Source of the DNA: CAWUEZ02 sp963921355
GTDB taxonomy: Bacteria; Pseudomonadota; Alphaproteobacteria; Thalassobaculales; Thalassobaculaceae
Assembly: GCA_963921355.3 (NCBI GenBank)
Contig: OZ001190.1
Coordinates: 3,410,001 to 3,474,000, forward strand
Direction of reading: 5' to 3'
DNA length: 64,000 nucleotides
In this document: piece by piece, positions 17,634 to 26,471 of the stretch
Layout: every line of letters begins with the position of its first letter
How positions within the stretch are numbered: position 1 is the stretch's first letter
Notes under the pieces: generated by a model
Databases searched by the model: none
What the model was told of the DNA's origin: nothing
The model's input: the letters and a program-made list of their open reading frames with translations, nothing else
Made by a program: the position numbers and the translations under genes

Positions 17634-17930
17634 TCAGTGAATGATCTTGCGCCGTGCGTCCAGCGCCCTGGCCGCAAGTTGCCGGGCAAACCGCTCGATA
17701 CCGCCGGCATCGCCGTCGAGGCGCCGGGGTGTCGCGGCAATCGGGTGTCCGAACAGGGCCGCGCGGGCGGCCAGCGCCTGGTTCAAGGTCGTCCAGCGCG
17801 CCTCTTCGACAAACTCACGGCCCGGCTGCTGCGGATCGAGCTGCATCAGCCGTCGGCGCAAATCGACATGTGCGCGACGCGCCCGGCGATAGGCCGCGAG
17901 CCGCGTTGCGTTGTCGGTGTCATGCGTCAT
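17634..17930 (-). CDS. Small hypothetical protein (98 aa)
   Basis: The ATG at 17930 (MTHDTDNATRLAAYRRARR) is taken as start because the upstream in-frame sequence is not protein-like, though an ATG at 17960 is possible. The product is rich in Arg and Ala with predicted helices and a basic tail (RRKIIH). No family recognised. It lies between the MltB gene and tRNA-Ser and has an AT-rich upstream region (about 17955-18000) suitable for a promoter. Confidence 0.5.
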   Translation of the reverse strand: MTHDTDNATRLAAYRRARRAHVDLRRRLMQLDPQQPGREFVEEARWTTLNQALAARAALFGHPIAATPRRLDGDAGGIERFARQLAARALDARRKIIH

Positions 17931-18099
17931 CGAAGAGCGTAGCCAAATAGCCAGTTTCATCGATTTCCGCACGATATTGTATACACGGTCAACTTCTATG
18001 GCACAGATGTGCGCAAGATTGCCGCCGGATCGTGCCGTATGCCCGGCTTGCCAGATGCGACGGCCTTGGTTATCGACGGGCTGGCCGGCACCCAATTGC

Positions 18100-18189
18100 G
18101 GACGGGTGGCAGAGCGGTTGAATGCAGCGGTCTTGAAAACCGCCAGGGGTGCAAGCCCCTCGTGGGTTCGAATCCCACCCCGTCCGCCA
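18100..18189 (+). tRNA. tRNA-Ser (UGA)
   Basis: 90-nt class II tRNA. Acceptor arms GGACGGG and CCCGTCC pair fully, discriminator G, and CCA is encoded. The anticodon arm CGGTCTTGAAAACCG holds TGA in the loop. A variable arm of serine type (AGGGGTGCAAGCCCCT) and T arm (GTGGGTTCGAATCCCAC) are present. Confidence 0.97.
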
Positions 18190-18190
18190 C

Positions 18191-18244
18191 CCTTCGCCCG
18201 CCGGGCTTCGGGTGGCAGGCCACCCGAAGCCCGGCGGGCGAAGG
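18191..18244. repeat. 54-nt perfect hairpin right after tRNA-Ser
   Basis: Two perfect 26-base inverted arms (18191-18216 and 18219-18244) around a 2-base loop (AG), beginning 2 bases after the tRNA 3' end. It could terminate tRNA transcription, but no run of T follows, so it is not a standard intrinsic terminator. It may instead be a REP-like element or an integration scar. Confidence 0.9.
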
Positions 18245-18395
18245 CGTGTCTCCCGAAGCTTCCACAGGAAGCGTAGGGAGGCTAGCTGGCTGGCTGGGGG
18301 CCGACCTTCTCCCCTCATCCCCCCTTTTCGCGCGACATCGCTTCGCAGATTGAGCAGGCTCACGGGGGCGACATCAGATCGAGGCGAGTTGTTGG

Positions 18396-19367
18396 ATGGC
18401 CGGACCCGAGTGGAACCACGTGCCGGATCGCCTGCCGCTCCAGGTCATGCCCCTCTGGCAATGGCCGCCGCGACCGGGCGCGGTGCTGCGCTGGTACTGG
18501 AACAGCTGGTTCCCGTTGACCACCAATTTGGGAATCGTCGGTCTGGCTTTCTGGGCCGAAGCCTGGGCAGCCCCAACGCTGGATCAGGCGCGCGAGCCCG
18601 GTTGGTGGATCGCGCTGATCTTTGTTCGCAATCTGGCGCTTCTGGCACTGCTCGCCCAGGGCCTCCACTTCGTCTTCCACCAGGGCCGGTTGCAAGGGTT
18701 GAATCACAAATACGACCCCCGGCCCTATCCGCGGTCGGGACGGGCGTTCTCTTTCGGCAACCAGTTCTGGGACAACGTCTTCTGGACCCTCGTCTCCGGC
18801 GTGACCGTCTGGTCGGGCTACGAGGCCCTGATCTGGTGGGCTATGGCCAATGGCCATGCGCCGATCTGGACATGGTCAGACGGCTGGGTCTGGTTCCTGG
18901 CCGTGTTCTTCCTGATCCCGATCTGGGAGAGCTTTTACTTCTACTGGATCCACCGGCTGCTGCACACCAGACCGCTCTACCGGTTCCACGCCCTGCATCA
19001 TCGCAACACCGATGTCGGGCCGTGGTCGGGGCTGTCGATGCATCCGCTCGAGCATGTGCTCTATTTCGGAACTGCGTTGATCCACTTCGTGGTCCCGACC
19101 CACCCGGTCCACCTGATCTGCCATCTCATGTACTACGCACTCTATGCGGTCACGACCCATACCGGGTTCGAGGGGATCTGGGCCGGTGGTCGCAAACGGC
19201 TGCATCTCGGGAACTTCCACCACCAGATGCACCACCGCTATTTCGAAGTGAACTACGGCACGCTGGAGGTCCCGTGGGACCTCCTGTTCGGCACGTTTCA
19301 CGATGGCACGGAGGCCGGTAAGGCCCGCATGAAGGAGCGGCTCAGATCCCGGATGCCCCGGGGCTGA
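18396..19367 (+). CDS. Sterol desaturase / fatty acid hydroxylase family protein
   Basis: 323 residues, membrane-bound di-iron oxygenase. Histidine clusters are HRLLH (186-190), HALHH (198-202) and HHQMHH (275-280), with an extra HPLEH (216-220); hydrophobic segments lie at about 40-58, 72-92, 125-150 and 163-185. Members hydroxylate or desaturate lipids such as sterols, carotenoids or fatty acids; the substrate is unknown. The next gene on the opposite strand is BciA-like, so a pigment substrate is worth considering, but that is inference. Confidence 0.88.
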   Translation: MAGPEWNHVPDRLPLQVMPLWQWPPRPGAVLRWYWNSWFPLTTNLGIVGLAFWAEAWAAPTLDQAREPGWWIALIFVRNLALLALLAQGLHFVFHQGRLQGLNHKYDPRPYPRSGRAFSFGNQFWDNVFWTLVSGVTVWSGYEALIWWAMANGHAPIWTWSDGWVWFLAVFFLIPIWESFYFYWIHRLLHTRPLYRFHALHHRNTDVGPWSGLSMHPLEHVLYFGTALIHFVVPTHPVHLICHLMYYALYAVTTHTGFEGIWAGGRKRLHLGNFHHQMHHRYFEVNYGTLEVPWDLLFGTFHDGTEAGKARMKERLRSRMPRG

Positions 19368-19394
19368 GGGCAATTGCCGTTCCGCCCCCCAGAG

Positions 19395-20405
19395 TCAGAA
19401 TACCTTGTGATCGCCGCGCTCGACCGCAGCGCTTCCGGAGAGCAGGCGTTCGTAGAACTCGAATAGCGTCTCGGTTCCCGTCGACGGCGTCCCGTCGGCG
19501 TCGTAGCGGCCGGTTTCCGGGTCGAGAACCAGCATGGACTCCGTCGCGTAGTAGCGCCCGATCCGCGCCAGCTCCGCCTTCTGTTTGAGGGCGGGGATCA
19601 ACGCCCCAAGGATGGACAGGGTCCACACGATGCCGTCCAGCAAGGCGACCGGGATCTCCGCGAATCGGGGGGGCCGTCCAAGCAGAGCGAACAGCTGCTC
19701 GCCCTGCTCACGGGGCGTGATCGCCGGGCCCGGACCGCCGATCGGCAGGACCCGCTCGTGCAGCGCCGGATCCTCCAGACAGTCGGCGAGATACCGGGCC
19801 GTGTCGCCGTCGCTGATCGGCGTGCAGGCGGTCATCCGCCCGTCGCCGAAGACCAGGAACCGCTTGCCGGCCTTCACGCGCTCGACCTGGCCCGACAGGG
19901 ATTTGAAGAACGCCGTCGGGCGCACGATCGAGTAGCCCAGCCCCGACGCCATGAGATCCCGCTCGAAGGCGAGTTTGGCGTGCTGGAACGCCAGTTTGGG
20001 TTTCTGCACGCAGATCGCCGACAACAGCACGAAATGGGTCACGCCCGCCGCCCTTGCCGCGTTCAGGACGTTGACATGGGCCTGATACTCGACCGCCCAG
20101 GCATCCGCCGGCGTGCCGCTGCGCGAGGCCATGCAGGAGACCACGGCGTCGAAGCGCTCGCCGCGGAACCCATCGCGGGCGACGGAGTCGGGATCCGTCG
20201 CCTCGCCGAACCGCACCGTCGCACCGCCAAGGTCGGCCGCCAGCTGATCCTGTCGGCGACCACGATCGCGCACGAGGCAGACCACCTCGCACCCACGCGC
20301 CATGAGTTCGCGCGCCGTCGCGCCGCCAATCGTCCCGGTGGCACCGAGCAGAAAGACGCGTTTTGGGTTCGGTAGTCCGGCGTCCGTCGACGATCTCTCG
20401 GTCAC
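19395..20405 (-). CDS. bciA: BciA-like divinyl (proto)chlorophyllide 8-vinyl reductase
   Basis: 336 residues from a GTG at 20405 that overlaps the upstream stop as GTGA. The N-terminal Rossmann motif is GATGTIGG (21-28). The middle carries the stretch FVLLSAICVQKP, followed by IVRPTAFFKSLSGQVE and LPIGGPG, then GRIGRYYATESML. From memory these are the conserved signature blocks of BciA, the NADPH-dependent 8-vinyl reductase of bacteriochlorophyll synthesis. No other bacteriochlorophyll, puf or carotenoid gene is visible in the window. It could act in a phototrophy pathway encoded elsewhere or be a relative with another role; the family match is strong, the pathway less certain. Confidence 0.75.
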   Translation of the reverse strand: MTERSSTDAGLPNPKRVFLLGATGTIGGATARELMARGCEVVCLVRDRGRRQDQLAADLGGATVRFGEATDPDSVARDGFRGERFDAVVSCMASRSGTPADAWAVEYQAHVNVLNAARAAGVTHFVLLSAICVQKPKLAFQHAKLAFERDLMASGLGYSIVRPTAFFKSLSGQVERVKAGKRFLVFGDGRMTACTPISDGDTARYLADCLEDPALHERVLPIGGPGPAITPREQGEQLFALLGRPPRFAEIPVALLDGIVWTLSILGALIPALKQKAELARIGRYYATESMLVLDPETGRYDADGTPSTGTETLFEFYERLLSGSAAVERGDHKVF

Positions 20406-21325
20406 GTCTCGCCGTCGGTCCACAGCTTCAGGGCCGCCCAAGCCATGGTGTGCAGCGGGACCGGAACGCCGAGCGCCTCGCCCCGCCGGCTGATCAGGCC
20501 CGACAGGCTGGCCGCCTCCAACCGTCTCCCGCGCACCAGGTCGTGATACATCGACGCGTACATGCCGGGCGGAAAGCTCTGGGTCAGGGCGATGGACCGG
20601 TCCACGACGTCGTCCGCCAGCACGATCCCCTCGGCCCGCGCCAGGGCGACCCCCTCCTCCATCATCCGGCGCGCGATCCCGGCCAGTTCGGGATCGTGGT
20701 AGATCTCCCCTGCCGGCTTGCGCAGGACAGTGGTCATGGCGGCATTGGTCGCCAGCAGGATGAACTTCTCCCAAAGGGTGCGGCGAATGTTGTCCGACAC
20801 TTCCGCCTCGAAACCGGCCGCCCGGCAGGCTTCGGCGAAGGCGGTCGTCCGCTCGGAGATCCGGCCGTCCATTTCGCCGAAGACGATGCGGGACATATCG
20901 GACGTATATCGCACGGTCCCCGGCTCGGTGATCAGGGCGGAGACATAGGCCGCACCTCCGAGGACGGTCCTCTCACCGAGAACCGCGGCCATCCGGCCCG
21001 GGCCGTCGACCCCGTTCTGCAGCGAGATCACCTGGGTGTTGTCGCCGACGATCGGTACCAGTGCTTCGGCCGCGGCTTCGGTATCGTAGAGTTTGACGGT
21101 GAACAGGATCACATCGGCGGGTCCCGCCAGCGACGCCGGATCCTCAGCGGCTGCGACCGTCAGCAGCTCGATGTTTCCGCGGGGGCCTTCCAGCCGCAGG
21201 CCGGTGTCCTGCAGCGCCTTGAGATGGGACCCCCGTGCGACAAAGGCGACATCGTGCCCGGCCTGGGCGAGATGGGCGCCGAAATAGCCGCCGACCCCGC
21301 CGGCCCCCATGATGACGATCCGCAT
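20402..21325 (-). CDS. Ketopantoate reductase family (ApbA/PanE-like)
   Basis: 307 residues. The NADPH-binding motif GAGGVGGYFG is at 7-16. The family motifs ISLQNGVDGPGRMA and LWEKFILLATNAAMTTVLRK (Lys of the active site in WEKF) and the C-terminal PPGMYASMYHDLVRGRRLE are present. Many bacteria carry several paralogs that are not ketopantoate reductases, so the symbol is withheld. It is translationally coupled to the BciA-like gene (GTGA). Confidence 0.85.
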   Translation of the reverse strand: MRIVIMGAGGVGGYFGAHLAQAGHDVAFVARGSHLKALQDTGLRLEGPRGNIELLTVAAAEDPASLAGPADVILFTVKLYDTEAAAEALVPIVGDNTQVISLQNGVDGPGRMAAVLGERTVLGGAAYVSALITEPGTVRYTSDMSRIVFGEMDGRISERTTAFAEACRAAGFEAEVSDNIRRTLWEKFILLATNAAMTTVLRKPAGEIYHDPELAGIARRMMEEGVALARAEGIVLADDVVDRSIALTQSFPPGMYASMYHDLVRGRRLEAASLSGLISRRGEALGVPVPLHTMAWAALKLWTDGET

Positions 21326-21407
21326 TGCCCGCTCCGTACCCGCGACCCCTCACAGCGCTACCGCATTTCCGCGCGCCTGACGAGACCTCTGTCGGGCCGG
21401 AGGGCGG

Positions 21408-21959
21408 CTATCCGAAGGTCAGGAAGTCGGACCAGACCCGTTCGAGTTTCTTGAGGGTCTTGAGGGACTGTTCTATGGCCTCGATCAGACCCGGCTCATC
21501 GGCCGCCATGTCGACCAGCCGCTCGTCGAGCTCTCGCAGCCGCATCACGACCTGGGTCCCGGGATGGCCAAGCTTGAGCCGGACCGAGCGGCGATCATGG
21601 GGCGAGCGAACCTGCTCCAGGTAGCCGTAGTCCACCAGCTTCTTGATGTTGTAGGAGGCCGAGCTGGCGAGGTAGTAGCCGCGTTGGATGAGGTCGCGTA
21701 CCGGCACCTCATTGTCGCCGACGGACAGCAGCAGCAACGCCTGACTGGCATTGATGTCGTTGACCCCGATCCCTTCCAGGCCCAACCGGACGACGTCCAG
21801 ATGCCGGCGGTGCATCCGCTCCAGCATCGTAGTTAAGTCGCTGTAAAGACAGCGCGCTTCATCGTCGGCCAGCGCAGGCTGAAGCAGGCGCAGGCCGGCG
21901 GTGCCGAATCCCTCGGCCGCCTCCGGTGTGCCGGTCTCCCGATTGGCGCTTTCCGACAT
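21408..21959 (-). CDS. MarR-family transcriptional regulator
   Basis: 183 residues. The winged-helix core (about 62-145) includes GIGVNDINASQALLLLSVGD, VPVRDLIQRGYYLASSASYN and the wing SPHDRRSVRLKL, with the D-x-R-S-V pattern of MarR proteins. Long terminal helices would form the dimer interface. It is divergent from the TPR lipoprotein gene; a palindrome in the shared 138-base region is a candidate operator. Ligand unknown. Confidence 0.88.
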   Translation of the reverse strand: MSESANRETGTPEAAEGFGTAGLRLLQPALADDEARCLYSDLTTMLERMHRRHLDVVRLGLEGIGVNDINASQALLLLSVGDNEVPVRDLIQRGYYLASSASYNIKKLVDYGYLEQVRSPHDRRSVRLKLGHPGTQVVMRLRELDERLVDMAADEPGLIEAIEQSLKTLKKLERVWSDFLTFG

Positions 21960-22060
21960 GAGTGAACTCTCACCTTCTGTGAGCAGGAATCATCAGTCAA
22001 TCGAGAATTATCTCACCGATCTGAAATCGAAATGCTATAATTTCTTTGATATGTTGGCAT

Positions 22061-22076
22061 AGAATCCCGATTCTAG
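22061..22076. promoter_or_regulatory. Candidate operator TAGAATC-CC-GATTCTA
   Basis: A perfect 7+7 inverted repeat with a 2-base spacer lies 22 bases before the ATG of the TPR lipoprotein and downstream of an AT-rich stretch (ATGCTATAATTT at about 22031-22042) that could hold the promoter. A half-perfect copy occurs upstream of flp at 31767. It is a plausible site for the adjacent MarR protein. Confidence 0.45.
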
Positions 22077-22097
22077 CCTTCAGAATGGAGGCAGGTG

Positions 22098-22883
22098 ATG
22101 AACCTGAGAACCTTGGCAGCGGCAACCATCCTGGCGATCGGACTCGGCGCCTGTTCCACCAACGAACTGGCCTTGACACTCGGCGATCCCAAGCAGCCCC
22201 CCGAACTCCAGACTCTGATGCGCATGGCCAAACAGGCGGAAGCCGCCGGTCGCGACGAGAACGCGGTCGCTCTGTACCGCCAGGCCCATGAGTTGCACCC
22301 GTTCGACAGCGCCCCCCTCACCGCCTGGGGCTTCCTCGCCAACCGGGTTGGCGCGTTGGTGCAGGCTGTCGACATCTTCGAAACCGCGCTGTCGATCGAT
22401 GAGTTCGACGGCGATGCCCGCCGAGGCCTGGCCAATGCCTATGTCAACCTCGACCAGCCGGAAGACGCCCTGGTGCTGTACGACGCGCTGATCGACTGGG
22501 ATCCCTACGATCATCGGGCGTGGAACGGCAAAGGCGTCGCTCTCGACATGCTCGCACGCCATTCCGAAGCACAGGTGGCGTATCGTGAGGGCCTGGCGGC
22601 CGCACCCGGCAATCCAAACCTGTCCAACAATCTCGGTCTCTCTCTGGCCCTGACCGGTCAGTTGGACGAGGCCATCGAGGTGTTGTCCGCCGTGGCGGAA
22701 GGTCGGGCGGATATCGTCACCGCGCGACAGAACCTGGCGCTGGCGCACGGTCTCAACGGGGACCGGGAAACCGCGCGGAGGCTCGCCACGCAGGATCTGC
22801 CGGCCGACCTGGTCAGCGGTAACCTGATGTACTACGACACGGCCCGCGAGGCGCTGGTCCGCACGGAGCGGATCCGGCACTGA
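22098..22883 (+). CDS. tadD: TPR-repeat lipoprotein (TadD-like)
   Basis: 261 residues from the ATG at 22098, preceded by GGAGG at a good distance. The lipobox LGAC ends at Cys19. At least four TPR units follow (for example QAEAAGRDENAVALYRQAHE, ANAYVNLDQPEDALVLYDAL, LGLSLALTGQLDEAIEVLSA). This layout fits TadD/pilotin-like proteins that help assemble the outer-membrane secretin, and the gene ends 15 bases from the 3' end of tadC, facing it. The TadD assignment rests on this context as well as the fold. Confidence 0.78.
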   Translation: MNLRTLAAATILAIGLGACSTNELALTLGDPKQPPELQTLMRMAKQAEAAGRDENAVALYRQAHELHPFDSAPLTAWGFLANRVGALVQAVDIFETALSIDEFDGDARRGLANAYVNLDQPEDALVLYDALIDWDPYDHRAWNGKGVALDMLARHSEAQVAYREGLAAAPGNPNLSNNLGLSLALTGQLDEAIEVLSAVAEGRADIVTARQNLALAHGLNGDRETARRLATQDLPADLVSGNLMYYDTAREALVRTERIRH

Positions 22884-22898
22884 GGGGCCGCCGGCCGT

Positions 22899-23854
22899 CT
22901 AAAGCGCCGAGAAGTTCCGGATCAGGGACAGGACCGCCGGGCCCATCAGGACGATGAAGAGCGCCGGCAGGATGAAAGCGATCAGCGGCAGCGTCATCAG
23001 CACCGGCAGCCGGGCAGCCCGCTCCTCGGCCTTCATCATTCGCGCCGTCCTGAGTTCCGACGCCAGAACCCGCAACGCCTGAGCCAGTGGAGTGCCGAAG
23101 CGCTCTGTCTGCGCCAAGGTCGTTGCCAGCGCCTGAACCGCCGGCAGGTCTACCCGTCTGGCCAGGTTGTCCATCGCCTGACGGCGTTCCGGCATGTACT
23201 GCAGTTCCAGGGCGGTCGTCCGCATCTCATCGGCAAGCGCGGGGGCGGCGGATCGCATCTCCGTGCCGACACGCTCGATGGCCGCGTCCAGGCTGGAGCC
23301 GGCCTCAACCCCGATCACCAGCAGATCGAAGCCGTCAGGCAAGGCGCGCTCGATATCCCGCCGGCGCGTGGCGGCCGCCCGGCGCACGGCCCATTCGGGC
23401 AGGAAGCTCGCCACAAGGACAGCGGCCAGCACGCCGAACAGGCGAACCGTCCACGCCGTCTCGGTTTCGACGAGCAGGAACAGCGCGACCGACAGACCCG
23501 CACCGACAAGGATCGGCAGCACCAGTTTGGCGACCACATACACGACGATGGCATCCCGGGACCGCCAGCCGGCCTGGGCCATGGTGGTCACGATGTCGTC
23601 GACCTGCCGGGCGCGGATCAGGTTCAGCGCGGTCAGCATCCGGCGCAGACCCGAGAGGAGCGTTCTGGACAGGGACCTTGGCTGCCGTCGGGTGTCGTAC
23701 GGCCGGCGGCCAGAGCAGAACGCAGCCGGCGCCGGTCTACCTGCGGACGCGCGGTCACGTACCCCACGGCCATGACCAGGGCAAAGGCGAGGGTCGTCAG
23801 CGCCGCGACAATCAGCAGACCGGTCTGCGTCATTGCAACGATGAGGTCGGTCAT
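22899..23854 (-). pseudogene. tadC: tadC, frameshifted
   Basis: The N-terminal part starts at 23854 (MTDLIVAMTQTGLLIVAAL, one helix) and runs out of frame after about 23680; the main T2SSF part continues in another frame from about LSRTLLSGLRRMLTALNLIR. Adding one base in the CCC run near 23675 would join them as GPLSRTLLSGLRR. The joined protein would be about 318 residues, normal for TadC, with membrane segments at the expected places and a conserved ALPDGFDLLVIGVEAGSSLDAA. TadC pairs with TadB in the inner-membrane platform of the Tad pilus. The break is either a real mutation or a one-base read error. Confidence 0.8.
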
Positions 23855-23868
23855 GCCGTCCTGCTCCG

Positions 23869-24828
23869 TCAGATCCGGAAGCGGGTCATCTTGACCATCA
23901 CCAGCACACCGGTCAGCTCGCTCACCAGGGCGATTCCGAGCAGGACCCGACCGGTCGGATCGTCCAGAAGGCCCGACAGGTAGGCCGGGTTGAGAATGTG
24001 CATGCCGATCATGACGACCGCCGGCAGCAGGCCGAGAACCCAGGCGCTGGCTCGCGCCTCCGATGACAAGGCCTTCACCTTGAGCTTCATGTTCTGGCGC
24101 CGGCGGAGAAGATCGGAGAGGTTCTGCAGGGTTTCAGCGATGTTGCCCCCGGTCTCGGCCTGAACGGCAAGGCTGACCGCGAAGAACCGGAAATCCTGCA
24201 GAGCGATCCGCTCTCCCGCCTCGGTCAGGGCGGCGTCCAAGCTCTGGCCGAGCCGAAGCCGTTCCTGAATGAACCGGAATTCAGTCCCGATCGGATCTGG
24301 CAATTCGTCGGCAATCACCCCGATCGCCTCTGCGACGGGATAGCCGGACTTCACGCCGCGGATGATCAGGTCCAGGGCATCGGGGAACTGCTTGAGAAAA
24401 CGGGTCTCGCGGCGGCTGGCCAGGACCGCCAGCCCCAGACGCGGCACGAACAGTGCGGCTCCCACCGCGGCCGCCGCGGACAGCATGATGACATCGAACA
24501 CCGAATGGGCCGCCATCGCTGCACCAGCCCCGATCAGCGACGAGATCAATCGGTAGAGCGCTGGTGGAATGGTCAACCCGAACCGGGCCAGGCGGATGCG
24601 AAGATCCGGTGCACTGCCCGTCGCCGATGCCGGCCTGCGGCGGTGCCAGCGCCGTCCGGACGTGTCGCTTCCTCCCGGGGCGGCCGTCGCACCGCGAACC
24701 CGGCGCAACCGGCGCCGATAGGCGGCATGCTCGTCGGCACCTACCCCGGCAGCGATCCCGGCGATCGCGCAGAACGCCACCGCCGCACCAGCGAACACCA
24801 CCAGGGTCAGCGCGATGTCGGGGGTCAT
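23869..24828 (-). CDS. tadB: Tad pilus platform protein TadB
   Basis: 319 residues. N-terminal helix (about 7-28), a pair of helices at about 93-133, the T2SSF domain (FLKQFPDALDLIIRGVKSGY, AVSLAVQAETGGNIAETLQN) and a C-terminal pair of helices (about 260-312). It is the inner-membrane platform partner of TadC and sits between cpaF and tadC as in most Tad loci. The start overlaps the cpaF stop as ATGA. Intact. Confidence 0.92.
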   Translation of the reverse strand: MTPDIALTLVVFAGAAVAFCAIAGIAAGVGADEHAAYRRRLRRVRGATAAPGGSDTSGRRWHRRRPASATGSAPDLRIRLARFGLTIPPALYRLISSLIGAGAAMAAHSVFDVIMLSAAAAVGAALFVPRLGLAVLASRRETRFLKQFPDALDLIIRGVKSGYPVAEAIGVIADELPDPIGTEFRFIQERLRLGQSLDAALTEAGERIALQDFRFFAVSLAVQAETGGNIAETLQNLSDLLRRRQNMKLKVKALSSEARASAWVLGLLPAVVMIGMHILNPAYLSGLLDDPTGRVLLGIALVSELTGVLVMVKMTRFRI

Positions 24829-26471
24829 GCCTTGCGCCCCATGGCATCAAGCAGTCGGGCATCCAATCCGTAGTAGGCCGCCTTGGGAAGGAAGTGCGGC
24901 CGCAGGCGGCTGGACTCGAAATGGCCGACGAGCGTTCCCTGGGCGTCTTCGTGATCGAACACGTAACGAAACAGGTCCTGGGTCGTGATGACGTCGCCTT
25001 CGCGCCCGGCGATCTCGACCACCTAGGTCACCCGCCGTTTGCCGTCGCGCATTCGGCTGACCTGAACCACCAGGTCGATGGCATCGGCGATCTGCGCGCG
25101 GATCGCACTGGGTGACAGCGCGAACCCGGCCATGCTGGTCATATTCTCTAGACGGGTCAGGGTCTCGCGCGGCGTATTGGCGTGGAGTGTCGACAGCGAC
25201 CCGTCATGCCCCGTGTTCATGGCCTGCAGCACGTCGATCGCCTCCGCACCCCGGACCTCGCCAAGAATGATGCGGTCGGGGCGCATGCGGAGCGCGTTCT
25301 TCAGCAGATCGCGCATGGTGATCTCGCCGAGGCCCTCGAGGTTGGCGGGGCGGATCTCGAGCCGGACGACATGCGGTTGCTGAAGCTTCAGTTCCGCGGC
25401 GTCCTCGATCGTGACGATCCGCTCGCCCGGGTCGATCATCTGGGAGAGCGCGTTCAGCAACGTGGTCTTGCCGGACTCTGTGCCGCCGGAAATCAGGATG
25501 TTCAGCCGGGCGCGGGCCGCGATCTTCAGGACCGTGGCAAGATCGGCCGACATGTTGGCCTGCTCGACCATCTGATCGAGGGTCAGTTTGTGCCTTGCGA
25601 ATTTCCGGATCGAGATGGCGACGCCATCGATCGCCAGCGGCGGCATGATCACTTTGACCCGAGAGCCGTCCTCCAGTCGCGCATCCACCAGCGGGGAGGA
25701 CTCGTCGACCCGCCGACCCACGCGGGTGACGATCCGGGTCGCGACGTTGAGCACATGCGGATGGTCTCGAAACGCCGCGTTCGTCGCGTACAGCTTGCCC
25801 CCACGTTCGACATAGATCCGGCTCGGGCCGTTGACCATGATGTCGGTCACCGTGTCGTCGGCCAGCAGAGATTCCAGCGGGCCGAGGCCGGTCATGTCAT
25901 CGACCAGAACCCGGACCAGACCGTCCTGTTCCTGGCCGTTCACCTGAACCTTGAGCTCGGCGACGATCTCGTCAACCAGGGCGGCGATCTGGCGGGCGAT
26001 CTCGTCACGGTCGTGATGTCCGATGCTGGCGATGTCGATCCGATCGAGAAGCACCGGCGCCACCACGGTACGCGCCGCGTCGATCCGCCGCCGGGTCGCC
26101 GTCCGCGCGGCGGTCTCCTCCAGCGCCGCCGACCGGTCCTCGCCGACACCGGCCGGCTCGCGCTGGATCGTCGCCGCCGGGTGTGGCGTCGCGTCCGCTG
26201 ACACCCGGCCGGCATTGCGCCGGGGTCCGCCTTCCAGGACCGAGACGAGACGCAGCACGATTTCGCGCTGCTGCATGAGCGGGATCGCCGCCCTCTCCTG
26301 TCGCATGAGGTCCAGGAAGACGCGATCGACCTCGGCCGCCAGTTCCCGCCGCGACATCACCGCGCGACGATCATCGTCGATCTCCCGCGCCACGTCTTCC
26401 AGGACCCTGTCGAACACCCGCTCGACAGCGTCGGTCGGTGACGCGGACATCGAGACGTCGACCCCCATCAT
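24825..26471 (-). pseudogene. cpaF: cpaF/tadA ATPase interrupted by an amber stop
   Basis: The reading from 26471 gives a CpaF-type secretion ATPase: VDDMTGLGPLESLL, a Walker A ILISGGTESGKTTLLNAL (Glu replaces the usual second Gly), ERIVTIEDAAELKL and GEVRGAEAIDVLQAMNTGHDGSLSTLHANT. At 25023-25025 an in-frame TAG ends it after GKRRVT, and the same frame resumes without shift as VVEIAGREGDVITTQDLFRY ... GLDARLLDAMGRKA, the normal C-terminus. The full protein would be 548 residues with one interrupted codon. CpaF powers Tad pilus extension and retraction. The shorter product would lack about 65 conserved residues. Confidence 0.88.

Noticed and set aside
18396..21325. A photosynthesis gene cluster around the BciA-like gene
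   Set aside because: Neighbours are a sterol-desaturase-family protein and a ketopantoate-reductase-family protein; no bch, puf, puc or crt gene is visible.
22899..23854. Programmed frameshift in tadC
   Set aside because: No slippery heptamer or downstream stem is clear, and other genes in the window show similar one-base breaks.
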